Part shown: piece by piece, positions 52,548 through 62,095 of the stretch | Layout of the letters: each line of letters begins with the position of its first letter | Position numbering within the stretch: position 1 is the stretch's first letter | Assembly: GCF_900129425.1 (NCBI RefSeq) | Contig: NZ_LT670817.1 | Span: 3,906,001-3,970,000, forward strand | Length of the DNA: 64,000 nt | Source of the DNA: Bradyrhizobium erythrophlei | GTDB lineage: Bacteria > Pseudomonadota > Alphaproteobacteria > Rhizobiales > Xanthobacteraceae | Direction: 5' to 3' | Notes under the pieces: model-generated | Seen by the model: the letters and a program-made list of their open reading frames with translations, nothing else | The model's database searches: none | Told to the model about the DNA's origin: nothing | Position numbers and translations under genes: made by a program

Positions 52548-53354
52548 ATGGCGGATTTTGTCACAATCGACAGGGGTCTCGGCCCGGAGGGCCGTATCGC
52601 CGTGGTGCGGTTCGACCGTGGCGACGGCATCAACGCGCTGTCCCCCGAAGCGCTGCGTCAGCTCACCGATGCAGCGCGCAGCTTCGAGGACGACGGCGAA
52701 ACCTCCGTGGTGGTGCTGACCGGCGGCGCCAAGGCGTTCAGCGCCGGTTTCGATCTGAAAGACGCGGAGGGCCGGTCGCGCCGCACCATGGATATCGGCT
52801 CGCTGCGCCGGCACCTGAAACTGGGGCCGCGGCTGACCCGCGCCTGGCAGGAGATGGACCAGATTACCATTGGCGCCATCGAAGGATTTTGCATCGGCGG
52901 TGGCGTCGCGCTGGCGGTAGCGCTGGACTTTCGCATCATCGGCCGCGATGCGCATCTGCGGGTGCCCGAGATTGGTCTCGGCATGAACATGAGCTGGCAG
53001 AGCATTCCGCGCATGCTGCATTTGATGGGACCGGCCCGGACCAAGCAGGCGGTGATCCTGGCCGACCAGCGCATCTCGGCCACCGAGGCACAACAGTGGG
53101 GGCTGGTGGAGGAGGTGGTCGATCCCGGCGGGGCTCTCGACGCCGCGATGGCCTTCGCCGCCAAGGTAGCGGCGCAGCCGCCGCTGTCGGTCGCCATGAC
53201 CAAGCTGACCGTCAATCGGCTGGCGCACGCGCTCGACGACCTCGCAAGTCACATGGACGTCGACCAGTTCGCGCTGGCGAGCCTGACCGAAGACCACAAG
53301 GAGGGCGTCGCGGCGTTTCTCGGCCGGCGCAAGCCGCGCTTCAGGGGGCGCTAG
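52548..53354 (+). CDS. enoyl-CoA hydratase/isomerase family protein
   Basis: A 268-residue crotonase. It has VVVLTGGAKAFSAGFDLKDA for the first oxyanion-hole region, ITIGAIEGFCIGGGVALAVA for the second, and DFRIIGRDAHLRVPEIGLGM with the position of the catalytic Glu. The family covers hydration, isomerisation and related acyl-CoA chemistry; the sequence alone does not fix the substrate. Confidence 0.85.
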   Translation: MADFVTIDRGLGPEGRIAVVRFDRGDGINALSPEALRQLTDAARSFEDDGETSVVVLTGGAKAFSAGFDLKDAEGRSRRTMDIGSLRRHLKLGPRLTRAWQEMDQITIGAIEGFCIGGGVALAVALDFRIIGRDAHLRVPEIGLGMNMSWQSIPRMLHLMGPARTKQAVILADQRISATEAQQWGLVEEVVDPGGALDAAMAFAAKVAAQPPLSVAMTKLTVNRLAHALDDLASHMDVDQFALASLTEDHKEGVAAFLGRRKPRFRGR

Positions 53355-53472
53355 GCCCAAAGCGGAAAGAGCCGAGTTGAGCGAGCGGGGTTGCGGACGA
53401 GCTTCGTTGACACATGCAACCGAAGCGAGCAGTTTGGGCGACGCCAGGCTTCACAGACGCAGCGGAGTTTTC

Positions 53473-54510
53473 ATGTTGAGAGTGGTTCTTGGGCTGCAGT
53501 GCTTGTTGTATCTGCTTTATCCGACCGCCTCGTCGGCCTGGGGGTACCAGGGTCACAAGGTGGTCGGCTCCATCGCTGACCACCTGCTGAAGCCGAATGC
53601 GAAACAGCAGGTTGAGCAGATCCTCGGCAACGGTTTCAAGCTGCCGACCGTGGCGCCATGGCCCGACTGTGTGAAGAGCGTGTTCCGTCATGACGACGGC
53701 ACCTTTCACTACGAAGTAGACCCCAACCATCTGGATTTCGAAGTGCCGTGCACGCGCTTCAGCTCGACCGAGGAGCGGGCGCGGATGGTGGACTACGCAA
53801 GACGGAACTGGTTCACCTGCTCGTACACGCCGGACGGCTTTGAGCGTGGGTGTCACAACACGTTCCACTTCGAGGACATCGCTATTCAGCGAGATAGCTA
53901 CGACCGGAGCCTTCAGGGCACCAGCGATCACGACCTGGTGGCGGCGATCGGCGCCGCGATCGCCGTGTTAACCGATAAGCCCGCGCCGCCACCGTTCTCG
54001 ATCAAGGACAAGCGGGAGGCGCTGTTCCTGCTCGCCCATTTCGTGGGTGACCTGCATCAGCCCTTGCATGTTGGCTCGGTCTATCTCGATGCCAACGGCA
54101 AGCTCGTCGATCCCGACGTGGCCCACAAGGTCGATGCCGCGACCGAGACCGCCGGCGGCAACCTTATCCAGGATCAGAACGTCAACCTGCACCACGAATG
54201 GGACGACATCCCGACCGATATCGGCGAGGCCGCGACCAGGGAGTTGCTGGCGGATGCGAGGTCGGTGCCGGCGAGCCAGGGCCGTATCGAAGATTGGCCG
54301 GCGGCCTGGGCTTCGGACACGCTCGTCGTTGCGCATGATGCCTTCGCGGGTTTGACTTTCGAACTCAGCGAAACCCAGCCAGGCAATCAATGGACCGTCA
54401 GCTTCAGCGATCACGACGCGTATCTGCGCGCCCAGGATGCGATCAAGCGCAAGCAACTGGCCAAAGGCGGCGCGCGGCTGGCCGAGATCCTGAACGCGAT
54501 CTGGCCCTAG
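53473..54510 (+). CDS. S1/P1-type nuclease, secreted
   Basis: A 345-residue zinc-dependent single-strand nuclease. The signal peptide (VVLGLQCLLYLLYPTASS) is cut before AWGYQGHKVVGSIADHLL, placing the zinc-binding Trp at the mature N terminus. Metal ligands are in FHFEDIAI, LLAHFVGDLHQPLHVG and NLHHEWDDIP. The ATG at 53473 is chosen because the earlier in-frame Met would bury the signal. Likely role: nucleic acid scavenging in the periplasm or outside the cell. Confidence 0.88.
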   Translation: MLRVVLGLQCLLYLLYPTASSAWGYQGHKVVGSIADHLLKPNAKQQVEQILGNGFKLPTVAPWPDCVKSVFRHDDGTFHYEVDPNHLDFEVPCTRFSSTEERARMVDYARRNWFTCSYTPDGFERGCHNTFHFEDIAIQRDSYDRSLQGTSDHDLVAAIGAAIAVLTDKPAPPPFSIKDKREALFLLAHFVGDLHQPLHVGSVYLDANGKLVDPDVAHKVDAATETAGGNLIQDQNVNLHHEWDDIPTDIGEAATRELLADARSVPASQGRIEDWPAAWASDTLVVAHDAFAGLTFELSETQPGNQWTVSFSDHDAYLRAQDAIKRKQLAKGGARLAEILNAIWP

Positions 54511-54768
54511 CTTCGATCCTGAGCCGCAAAAGCCCTCGCGCCTTCGAATCCCGTCATGGCCCCGCGACAGCGCGATTGGCCCCGATCCCGCAATTTCCCC
54601 GAATCCACTTCCTCATTCTGACGGGAGGCAGCCACGCATGAAAAGTCGCCTTGACAGTTCCCGGTGCGGCTGCACCGTGCTGTTCTTTCCGGTCGACTAC
54701 CCCGAGCGGCTGCTTTTGCCGTGGCATGTCTCGCAGCGCGCTCGCCACGAACGATCGGCCGAACGCGG

Positions 54769-55719
54769 ATGAAGGCCGGCTCGGGTTCGCAGGGAACGCT
54801 GGCGTTGATCGCCACCGCAGCGTTGTGGGGCAGCAATCACGTCGTGGCACGTGCGGCGCGCGATGCCGTGCCGCTGCCGGCGTTGGTATTCTGGCGCTGG
54901 CTGCCCGCAGCGGTCATTCTGACCATCTTCGCGCTGCCGGCGCTGCGGCAGGCCTGGCCGACGATCCGTTCTCGACTCGGAGGGCTGGTCGTGGGTGGGG
55001 CGGTCGGCGTCGGTGTGTTTTCCTATCTGCTGCTTGGCGGCGCCTATCAAAGTCTCGCCATCGAAGTCGGGTTCATCAATGCCACGACGCCGGTCTGGGT
55101 GCTGGTGCTGGGACGATGGATGGGAGGAGGGCATCTCACCGCGGGGATGAAAGGGGGCATTGCCCTCGCCTTTGCCGGTACCCTTCTCATTATCAGTAAA
55201 GGCCAACCCCAGGCTCTGACCGAGTTTCGTTTCAGCCTCGGCAATTTATGGTCGCTGCTGGCGGCGATTTCGTTCGCCTGGTTCACGATCCGCGTTCGCG
55301 ACTGGACGCGCGTCATCGCGCCGTTGCCGCTGATGGTGGTGACAGGCTGGTCGGGGCTGATCGTCGTGATGCTGCCGGCCTATGTGGTCTGCCTCGCCAC
55401 CGGCGGACCATGGCTGGTCTGGAACGAGGCTGACCTCGGATTTGCACTCGCGGCGACCGCCTATGTCGGGCTGGCCCCGACCATGCTGGGCAACCTGTTC
55501 TATCTCTATGGAGTCGCCACGCTTGGGCCGGCACGGGCGGCCGCGTTCCTGTACCTCAGCCCGCTGTTCTCTGCGGCGTTCTCGGTTCTTTGGCTGGGTG
55601 AACAATTGGCCTGGTATCACCTCGGAGGAATCGCCGCGATTTTTGCAGGCTTGTTTCTGCTGGGTAGATTTACTCGGAAGCCGGCAGGGGCGCGGTCTGA
55701 CCCGGCGCTCGTGCCCTAA
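54769..55719 (+). CDS. EamA/DMT-family transporter
   Basis: A 316-residue protein with ten hydrophobic spans in two EamA repeats (ALIATAALWGSNHVVARAAR and GNLWSLLAAISFAWFTIRVR begin the halves; SLAIEVGFINATTPVWVLVL and ARAAAFLYLSPLFSAAFSVL carry the conserved spans). The family exports small metabolites or amino acids, or fits drug resistance; the substrate is unknown. The start at 54769 lies after 35 Arg-rich codons with no hydrophobic span. Confidence 0.85.
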   Translation: MKAGSGSQGTLALIATAALWGSNHVVARAARDAVPLPALVFWRWLPAAVILTIFALPALRQAWPTIRSRLGGLVVGGAVGVGVFSYLLLGGAYQSLAIEVGFINATTPVWVLVLGRWMGGGHLTAGMKGGIALAFAGTLLIISKGQPQALTEFRFSLGNLWSLLAAISFAWFTIRVRDWTRVIAPLPLMVVTGWSGLIVVMLPAYVVCLATGGPWLVWNEADLGFALAATAYVGLAPTMLGNLFYLYGVATLGPARAAAFLYLSPLFSAAFSVLWLGEQLAWYHLGGIAAIFAGLFLLGRFTRKPAGARSDPALVP

Positions 55720-56113
55720 AGCGAATTATGAGTCTGGGTAGACAAAAAATCAATTATCTCAATACGATACTTAAATAACCCTCGGAGTCAACTTTAAGTA
55801 AATTCGGAGTCCCGGGCATCTCGCCCGATCGAAATCTGACGCCCGTCGGACCGAGCGCGTAACCGCTGACGCATTGAGATCGTGGATCATGGCGAGGGCG
55901 AAACGGCCTGCGGGCCGTCCGCGGGACTTTCGCCAAGGTGGAGATTGCGATCATCTGGCGATGACCGAGAGCGGCCTTTCTGCTGACCAGATGCAGGAAG
56001 TCGGTCAGTAAGACATCGATCCGAAGGGCCATTTGCGGATCGGCCAATCTTCGCTTCAATTGTCTCTCACAATCCATGGGCGGCATAGCAAGACATACGT
56101 CCGTGGAGGATCC
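55720..56113. other. intergenic, no supported gene
   Basis: A 394-base gap. An AT-rich segment at 55722-55800 (TCAATTATCTCAATACGATA) may hold a promoter. A 40-codon frame starting at 55889 and an antisense frame at 55754-56302 show no recognisable domain and were not called. Confidence 0.5.
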
Positions 56114-57271
56114 ATGCCATCGATCGTCATCGGCCAGGGCGGCGGCCCCACTGCCGTGATCAATCAGACGCTGTGTGGCGCCATCCTTGCCGCGCGCAGG
56201 CATGATCCGTCCCTCCGCATTCTCGGCGCGCGCTATGGTGTGCGAGGCCTCACGGAAGGCAACGTCGTCGACCTGACCACCATCCCCGAGGCCCAACTCC
56301 ACCGCCTCGGCAACACGCCCAATTCGGCGCTCGGCTCGACGCGCGACAAACCGGATTCCGGCGGATGCGCCGATATCCTATCGGCGCTGGAGCGGCTCGA
56401 CGCCCGTGCCTTCGTCTACATTGGCGGCAATGACACCGCCGGAACGCTGGAACTGCTGCGTCAACAGTCAAGCGGCCCCTGCCATTTCGTGCACGCTCCC
56501 AAGACCATCGACAACGACCTGGTGGAGAACGATCACGTCCCGGGCTTTATCTCGGCCGCCGCCTTCGTTGCCAATGCCTTTGTCAGCATGGATCTCGATT
56601 TTCGCGCCATGCCCGGCATCTATGTGGCCATCGTCATGGGCCGCCATGCCGGCTTCCTCTCCGCCGCCGCCGCTGGCTGGCAGCAATCGCCCGACGATGC
56701 TCCCCATCTGATCTACACGCCGGAAAAGCCGTTCTCGGTTGTCCAATTTCTCGACGAGGTCGATGCCGTTTATGCGCGCCTGGGCCGCTGCATCGTCTCG
56801 ATGTCCGAGGGAGTGCAAGGTGAAGCTGGCCGGCCTCTCGCCGAGGTGCTGGCAGGCGAGGCGGTCCAGCGCGACGCCCATGGCAATCTGCAATTAACGA
56901 GCGGCGATCTCGGCATCGAGATCCAGAAAGCGCTGAAATCGCGTTTTCCCAAGGCAAGGGCGCGTGTCGATACGCTGGGCTATCTGCCGCGCGGATATAT
57001 CGGCGTGATAGACGAAACCGACCGCAAGGAGGCTTTCGCCGCCGGCGCATTTGCGGCGCAAAGCGCGCTGACTGGCAGCGGCTCAGTGGTGCTGCATTAT
57101 GACCGCGACCGCGTTGAACCTCTGATCGTGCCACTCGATCGCGTGGCTGGCAAAACACGCCATATGCCTGACGATTTCTTTGCCGGCAGCAATACCATTT
57201 CGGATGAAGGACGGCGCTATTTCCGGCGGCTGCTTCCCAAGCGACCCGATATCTTCCTGCCGTTCTTGTGA
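56114..57271 (+). CDS. 6-phosphofructokinase, PPi-dependent type
   Basis: A 385-residue PFK: GQGGGPTAVINQTLCGAILA, YIGGNDTAGTLELLRQQ, PKTIDNDLVENDHVPGF and MGRHAGFLSAAAA. PKTIDND is the signature of PPi-using enzymes (ATP types read PGTIDND). The enzyme converts fructose 6-phosphate and fructose 1,6-bisphosphate reversibly. A GGAGGA site lies just before the ATG at 56114. It is not grouped with other glycolytic genes. Rhizobia often lack PFK and rely on the Entner-Doudoroff route, so its presence is notable. Confidence 0.85.
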   Translation: MPSIVIGQGGGPTAVINQTLCGAILAARRHDPSLRILGARYGVRGLTEGNVVDLTTIPEAQLHRLGNTPNSALGSTRDKPDSGGCADILSALERLDARAFVYIGGNDTAGTLELLRQQSSGPCHFVHAPKTIDNDLVENDHVPGFISAAAFVANAFVSMDLDFRAMPGIYVAIVMGRHAGFLSAAAAGWQQSPDDAPHLIYTPEKPFSVVQFLDEVDAVYARLGRCIVSMSEGVQGEAGRPLAEVLAGEAVQRDAHGNLQLTSGDLGIEIQKALKSRFPKARARVDTLGYLPRGYIGVIDETDRKEAFAAGAFAAQSALTGSGSVVLHYDRDRVEPLIVPLDRVAGKTRHMPDDFFAGSNTISDEGRRYFRRLLPKRPDIFLPFL

Positions 57272-57418
57272 AAATCCCGGCTGGAGCGTTTTCAACGTGA
57301 GGCTCTCAAGGCCATTTTTTGTTTCGCACGACCGCAAACGGTTGCTTTTGGCGCGAAGCGGACTCCCGCCGGAGGATACCAGAAAGTTGCGCTTGTTCGC
57401 TCTTCAGCGACAGAGGCT

Positions 57419-58066
57419 CTAGCTAACGTTCGCGGGTGAGGTGGAGCGGTTTGTTGTCGTACAAAGTGTTTCGCGCAACGCCGTAACCGCTGCATATTTC
57501 TGTTCCATATCGAACAGGCTCGCCTCATGCGGGCCTATCGCGCGATCGCCGACGCAGTCGGAGACGACGAGTGGACGAAAGCCGAGCGACATGGCGTCGA
57601 CGACGCTGGCCCGCACGCAGCCGCTGGTGACGGCACCCGCGACAACCAATGTCTGGACGGCGCGCTGAGTCAGCCAAGCGGCGAGGCCGGTGCCAAAGAA
57701 GGCGGACGGCACCTGCTTGCGCACCACCAGTTCGCCGGGCAGTGGGGCGAGTTGCGGGACGATGGCGCTGGCAGCCGCATGCTCTGTCAGCGTCAGCATG
57801 CCCGGAACCTTGAGCGAAAAGATATTGTTGTCCGAGCCATCGTCGGCGAAGACGATGCGGCTGTGAGCGATCGCCCATCGTTGCTGCCGCGCATGAGCCA
57901 GCAGTCCCGTGCTGTTCTCGATCGCCGCCGGAATATTGCCGCCGCCGAAAATGGCGGGATCGGCAAAACCGTTGACGAAATCGACGATAAGCAACCCGTA
58001 AGGCGCGTGCAAATTGAGCGCCGCGCCGAATCCCTGCTGCTGATACGTGTCCGCGTCGTTATGCAC
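57419..58066 (-). CDS. nicF: maleamate amidohydrolase (isochorismatase family)
   Basis: A 215-residue cysteine hydrolase that turns maleamate into maleate and ammonia in the nicotinate/picolinate lower pathway. The triad is Asp29 (LLIVDFVNGFADP), Lys117 (VVRKQVPSAFFGT) and Cys150 (GAVTSGCVRAS). As I recall, these match the positions reported for Pseudomonas NicF. It starts at a GTG overlapping the dioxygenase stop by 8 bases. The frame runs further upstream, but that part is antisense-like shadow. It is the last gene of the pyridine operon. Confidence 0.88.
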   Translation of the reverse strand: MHNDADTYQQQGFGAALNLHAPYGLLIVDFVNGFADPAIFGGGNIPAAIENSTGLLAHARQQRWAIAHSRIVFADDGSDNNIFSLKVPGMLTLTEHAAASAIVPQLAPLPGELVVRKQVPSAFFGTGLAAWLTQRAVQTLVVAGAVTSGCVRASVVDAMSLGFRPLVVSDCVGDRAIGPHEASLFDMEQKYAAVTALRETLCTTTNRSTSPANVS

Positions 58067-59135
58067 GGCGCGCTGCCGGCTTGAGCCTGTGTTTGGGTCC
58101 GTAACCGTCGAGCACCTGTCCACGCCGAACCACTTCGACGCTGTCGAGGGCGACCGTGCAATTGCGCATCGGAATATCGATGTGACAGGCAGTGGTCCGG
58201 CTGCCGCCCGCCTCGTTGTTCGGCCCGAACGAGAACAGAAAATTGCCTTCGAAGGCGCGCGGGTCCATGCCGACGGTAGCTTCGCGGTCGTACATCGCCA
58301 TGGTCGACCAATGGGCGCGCGGCTGCAGTCCCCAGCCGATATGCGACATGGCGTAGGCGTCCGGATCGTTGAAGGTGGCCATATATTCGGAGAGAATGTC
58401 CGCATCGAACCCGCCTTCGATGCTGGTGCAGAAGCCTTTCTCGATCTTGAAATGCACGCGATCCCGAACGTAGGATTTCATCGGCAGCAGGATATCGCCG
58501 CGCTCGAGCACGATCGTACCTTCCGCTTCCCCTTCGTTGGCCCACGTCAGCGCAAAACCACTGGGCCAGTGATCCCAGCGGCCGGGCTCATCGACAAAGC
58601 CGTATTCGCTGATCGCCGGAAACTGTCCGAGCGCAAAGCGCACGTCGGTGCCGGCGTCCGAAGTGACATGCATTTCCTTCGCCTTTCCGAGCTTTTCGGC
58701 GGCGGCCATCACCCGCTTCTTGTCGTCCAAGGTGGGCACCATGCGCGCCAGCACCTCCGGCGGCTCGACCGCCAGCAGGATCTTGGTACCCGACGCTAGA
58801 ATCTCATGCTGTTCCGGCGAGAACAGCAGCGTCATCAAGTCGAGCACAAGATCGCTCGCCTTAAGGGCGGCGATGGCGGCATGGTTTCCGGTCAGCGGCG
58901 TGGTGCCGAAATAGGCGAGGGCGTCGCGGCTGATCGCTTTTTCGCCGTTGATCGGCGGCAGATCGAGACGGTTGACGATGGCGCCCAGGTCGGTGGCGGC
59001 CAGGAGGGCGCACGCCAAGGTTTGCGGATGCGTCGATGCGCTCGTCAATACCGTAACGAACTGGCCGCGCTCCAGTTTCGACAATGTGAGAACCTGCTTC
59101 CACGCCTGAATGAGATCGTAATCGCTGACAGCCAT
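58059..59135 (-). CDS. nicX: 2,5-dihydroxypyridine 5,6-dioxygenase
   Basis: A 358-residue iron(II) dioxygenase that opens the pyridine ring to N-formylmaleamate. It belongs to the leucyl aminopeptidase (M29)-like family. His265 (MSHIGWGL), His318 and Asp320 (CHIDIPM) form the metal site, at the residue numbers I recall for Pseudomonas NicX. An AAAGGAGAC ribosome-binding site precedes the ATG. The deformylase gene lies 25 bases upstream, and the next gene overlaps its stop. Confidence 0.93.
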   Translation of the reverse strand: MAVSDYDLIQAWKQVLTLSKLERGQFVTVLTSASTHPQTLACALLAATDLGAIVNRLDLPPINGEKAISRDALAYFGTTPLTGNHAAIAALKASDLVLDLMTLLFSPEQHEILASGTKILLAVEPPEVLARMVPTLDDKKRVMAAAEKLGKAKEMHVTSDAGTDVRFALGQFPAISEYGFVDEPGRWDHWPSGFALTWANEGEAEGTIVLERGDILLPMKSYVRDRVHFKIEKGFCTSIEGGFDADILSEYMATFNDPDAYAMSHIGWGLQPRAHWSTMAMYDREATVGMDPRAFEGNFLFSFGPNNEAGGSRTTACHIDIPMRNCTVALDSVEVVRRGQVLDGYGPKHRLKPAARRA

Positions 59136-59160
59136 CGTCGTCTCCTTTGAATGAACGGGT

Positions 59161-59976
59161 TCAATCGACGCGCGCGCCGAGAAACGCCTCGAACGCGCGA
59201 TAGAAACCGGGCTCGTTGTCCCAGGGGATCATGTGACCCGCATCCGCAACGCGCGTGACCTCGATACCGGGGCGCAGCGCTTCGATCTCGGCGACGTCGG
59301 CATCGGTGACGACATCGCCGCGCGCGGCCAGGATGAGACGCGCCGGAACGGTGACGTGCGGCAGGTCAGCGTGAATATCGTCGGTATGAAAACCGTCAAA
59401 GCTTGCCAGCACCGCGCGCTCGTCGCAGCTGTGCAGCCATTCCGCGCGCAGCCGCAATTGCTCGTCCGTCCAAGTCGGACAGAAGCCACGCATGGCGTCG
59501 ATGCCGGCGCCCTGGCGCGCAAGCGCCATCGAGTCGATGTACCAGGCTAGATTAGCCGGGTAGGGCCGCCGTCCGGGACCCGATACCGGCGGGTCGACCA
59601 ATACGACGCGCGTCAGGCCGGGGGGACGGCTGAGCGCGGCGCGAATGGCGATCCGTGCGCCCATGGAATGCCCGACAATGGCATAATTCTGCAAACCGAG
59701 CGCGCCGGCGAAAGCGATCGCATCCTGCGCCTGTGCATCCAGGCTGTAGTCAAGATCGGCCGCAGCCTCCGACAGACCACGTCCGCGAACATCGAGAATA
59801 TAAACATCGAAGGCAGAGCCGAGCCGCTCGCCGACAAAACCCCATGTGATCGCTGGGCTGGTGATGCCTGGAAGCAGAATGATCGGGTCGCGGCCGGTAC
59901 GCGCGCCGCCATAACGTAAGTAATGCTGGCGGATGGAATTGGCCCGGATATTGGCGCCGTACAAAAAATTGCTCAT
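59161..59976 (-). CDS. nicD: N-formylmaleamate deformylase
   Basis: A 271-residue alpha/beta hydrolase that removes formate from N-formylmaleamate. It has the nucleophile elbow VGHSMGARIA (Ser104), an oxyanion-hole segment (ILLPGITSPAITWGFVGERL), and the catalytic His248 in ADAGHMIPWDNEP. The nicD assignment rests on its place between the dioxygenase and maleate isomerase genes, because alpha/beta hydrolases are hard to assign by sequence alone. Confidence 0.9.
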   Translation of the reverse strand: MSNFLYGANIRANSIRQHYLRYGGARTGRDPIILLPGITSPAITWGFVGERLGSAFDVYILDVRGRGLSEAAADLDYSLDAQAQDAIAFAGALGLQNYAIVGHSMGARIAIRAALSRPPGLTRVVLVDPPVSGPGRRPYPANLAWYIDSMALARQGAGIDAMRGFCPTWTDEQLRLRAEWLHSCDERAVLASFDGFHTDDIHADLPHVTVPARLILAARGDVVTDADVAEIEALRPGIEVTRVADAGHMIPWDNEPGFYRAFEAFLGARVD

Positions 59977-59992
59977 AGTGTTCGCATCCCTG

Positions 59993-60766
59993 TCACGACG
60001 CCTTCAATGCGGGTGAGTAGGCGCCGGACAGCAGCGCACCCGCGCCCGGCACCACCGGCTCGAGTTCGAGCGCATTCAGCATGGCGTAAGTGGTGGCGAC
60101 CGCAGCGGTGACGACGGGCTTGCCTGTCATCGCCTCCACTCTTGGCACCACCGGCAGCGACGGCATCTGCACGCAGGCTGAAAGTACGACCGCGTCGACA
60201 TCGCGGGTGTTCATCCCGGCGACGATGGCCGGGAGCCGCGCCGGATCGTGCTGGCCGACGGCAACATTGTCGGGGATCTCCAGCGCCCGCCATTCCGCCA
60301 CCTCGTAACCTTCGTTGCGGATGTAATCGACAACCAGCTCCGTCAGCGGCTTCATGTAGGGCGCGACCAGGCAGATGCGCCTGGCGCCAATTACTTTGAG
60401 CGCATCGACCAGCGCGCCGGCGCTGGTGACGACCGACGCCTCGGCCCCGTTGTCTTTGGTGCGCGTCCGCAGCCGCGCTTCGGAGGCGCGATGATAGCCG
60501 TGCCCCATCGACATGATGGCGACGAGGCAGGCGTAGCCCAGCACATCGACCCTCGCGTCGCTCAGTTCCAGCGCGCAGCGGTCGGACTCGGCGTCCATCG
60601 CCGCCAGTTCATCTTTCTTCACCGTTTTCATGCGCATGCGGCTGGAATGAAAGGTGAAACGCTCAGGACGTACCAACTGACGTGCCGTCAGCATGGCCGG
60701 AATTTCAGTTTCCATCGTGGTGTTGGAACTGGGGACGATCTGTCCGATGCGATAGGGCCTCGACAT
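59993..60766 (-). CDS. nicE: maleate cis-trans isomerase
   Basis: A 257-residue Asp/Glu-racemase-fold enzyme converting maleate to fumarate. It carries two catalytic cysteines: Cys80 in VLGYACLVAIMSMG and Cys198 in VVLSACVQMPSL. PYRIGQIVPSSNTTMETEIP forms the N-terminal substrate-binding part. The start at 60766 is used; the 20 codons before it in frame overlap the upstream gene. It yields the TCA-cycle intermediate that ends the pathway. Confidence 0.92.
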   Translation of the reverse strand: MSRPYRIGQIVPSSNTTMETEIPAMLTARQLVRPERFTFHSSRMRMKTVKKDELAAMDAESDRCALELSDARVDVLGYACLVAIMSMGHGYHRASEARLRTRTKDNGAEASVVTSAGALVDALKVIGARRICLVAPYMKPLTELVVDYIRNEGYEVAEWRALEIPDNVAVGQHDPARLPAIVAGMNTRDVDAVVLSACVQMPSLPVVPRVEAMTGKPVVTAAVATTYAMLNALELEPVVPGAGALLSGAYSPALKAS

Positions 60767-60780
60767 AATGACTCTCGCAG

Positions 60781-61755
60781 TTACTGCTGGGCGATCTTGA
60801 GCAGGCGTGCGGCGTTGCCGGAGCACACGAGCGCTCGAACAGCATCCGAAATCGGTGCGGTCTCGATGAAATCTGCCGCGATCGTGCTGGATTCGTAGGG
60901 GTAATCGACCGAGAACATGACCGCCTGTTCACCCATCTCGGCGAGCGAGCATGCGAGCGCGGCGTGCGAGCAGACGCCTGAGGTCGTGATGACGATATTG
61001 CGGCCGAAATATTCGGATGGCCGCAACCATAATGTCACGCCCTGTGAATAGACGGCGAAGCGGCTGTCGAACCGCCAGAGCAGCATCGGCAGTCCTTCGC
61101 CCATATGGCCAAGGATAATCTTCAGTCCGGGAAAGCGGTCGAACACGCCGCTGAACAGCAGACGCAGAGCATGTGATGCCGCTTCCACCCCCCAGCCCCA
61201 GATGGCGCCAGCCAATTCCGGGCGATCGGCGTAGGCGTGGGGAACCTGAAAATGATCGATCGGGTGGAGATAGAACGGGACGTCGAGGTCCTGCATCGTC
61301 TCCCAAAGGGCGTCATAGGCGGGGAGGTCATAATAGGTGCCATGCGTGTGGCCGTTCACCAGCGCGCCCTTGAAGCCGAGCGTTTTGACAGCGCGTTCAA
61401 GTTCGCGCGCTGCCACCTTCGGATCGTGCATGGCCAACGATGCGAACCCTGCAAGCCGCGTGGGATTGCGCGCGATCTGGCCAGCGAGATAGTCATTGGC
61501 TTGGATTGCCCGGCTTGCGGCCATCGCCGCATCGGTCTCGCCCTGCACACTCGGGATGGTTGGCGACAGGACACAGATGTCGATACCGGCACGATCCATG
61601 TCGGCGATACGGGCTTCGTGGAAATCGTCGAGCTTCGCGGCCAGTTCCGCCTGCGCGGCATTATTCATCAGACGTGTGAACGCTTTTGAATAATCCTGGA
61701 AGCCCGGCGCCATGAAATGTTCTTCAAGCGCTATCTTGCGGATACGGTTGGCCAA
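60781..61755 (-). CDS. amidohydrolase-2 family decarboxylase, PicC-like
   Basis: A 324-residue TIM-barrel protein of the amidohydrolase-2/ACMSD group. The N-terminal ALEEHF contributes a metal ligand, then GFKGALVNGHTHGTYYDLPA, HPIDHFQVPHAYADRP, KIILGHMGEGLPMLLWRFDS and MFSVDYPYESSTIAADFIE. Many members are zinc- or manganese-dependent non-oxidative decarboxylases. In known picolinate clusters a 3,6-dihydroxypicolinate decarboxylase of this family forms 2,5-dihydroxypyridine, the substrate of the nicX product. That role is inferred from family plus operon position. A decarboxylase for another aromatic acid is the alternative. Confidence 0.72.
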   Translation of the reverse strand: MANRIRKIALEEHFMAPGFQDYSKAFTRLMNNAAQAELAAKLDDFHEARIADMDRAGIDICVLSPTIPSVQGETDAAMAASRAIQANDYLAGQIARNPTRLAGFASLAMHDPKVAARELERAVKTLGFKGALVNGHTHGTYYDLPAYDALWETMQDLDVPFYLHPIDHFQVPHAYADRPELAGAIWGWGVEAASHALRLLFSGVFDRFPGLKIILGHMGEGLPMLLWRFDSRFAVYSQGVTLWLRPSEYFGRNIVITTSGVCSHAALACSLAEMGEQAVMFSVDYPYESSTIAADFIETAPISDAVRALVCSGNAARLLKIAQQ

Positions 61756-62095
61756 TGCTTGTGCTCCATGTGCGTAGTGATCAGATGTCGGTCGGACTCG
61801 AATAGAACAGCGACCGTTTCATCTGCCTGCTGTGATCGCCGGACAGCCGCTCAGGTCGTTGATGACGCCGATCGCGTCAGGACCAGCGAGGGCGGCGGTG
61901 GCCATCGGGGTGGTGAGCTGGGGAAGAATCCAGAAGGTGAATTTCCGCATACCGACCGCGTCTTTGAGAGATGCTATTTGCAGAATAGGATGTATACTGA
62001 GTTTGTAGATTTGTTTCAGTGAGCCGTCAATGCGGGGGACGCTGATTTTCTCGCGAGAGGTTGAGGGCTTGGTGAGTTCGTTTTATAGATATGCG
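61756..62095. promoter_or_regulatory. divergent promoter region, pyridine operon / MarR gene
   Basis: A 340-base region separating the leftward catabolic operon and the rightward regulator gene. It is AT-rich from about 61975 (AGAATAGGATGTATACTGAG) and includes the candidate operator at 61988-62000. No gene is supported. Confidence 0.5.
61988..62000 (+). promoter_or_regulatory. candidate MarR operator, GGATGTATACTGA
   Basis: GGATGTATACTGA matches the reverse complement of 62840-62852 (GGAGATATACTGA) at 11 of 13 positions. It lies 96 bases before the MarR start. The copy at the substrate-binding-protein gene suggests a shared regulon. Inferred from similarity and position only. Confidence 0.4.

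Noticed and set aside
50920..52719. 599-codon plus-strand frame across the nitrile hydratase genes
   Set aside because: Three minus-strand genes with diagnostic motifs and overlapping starts occupy the same bases; the plus-strand frame is Arg/Pro/Ser-rich with no domain.
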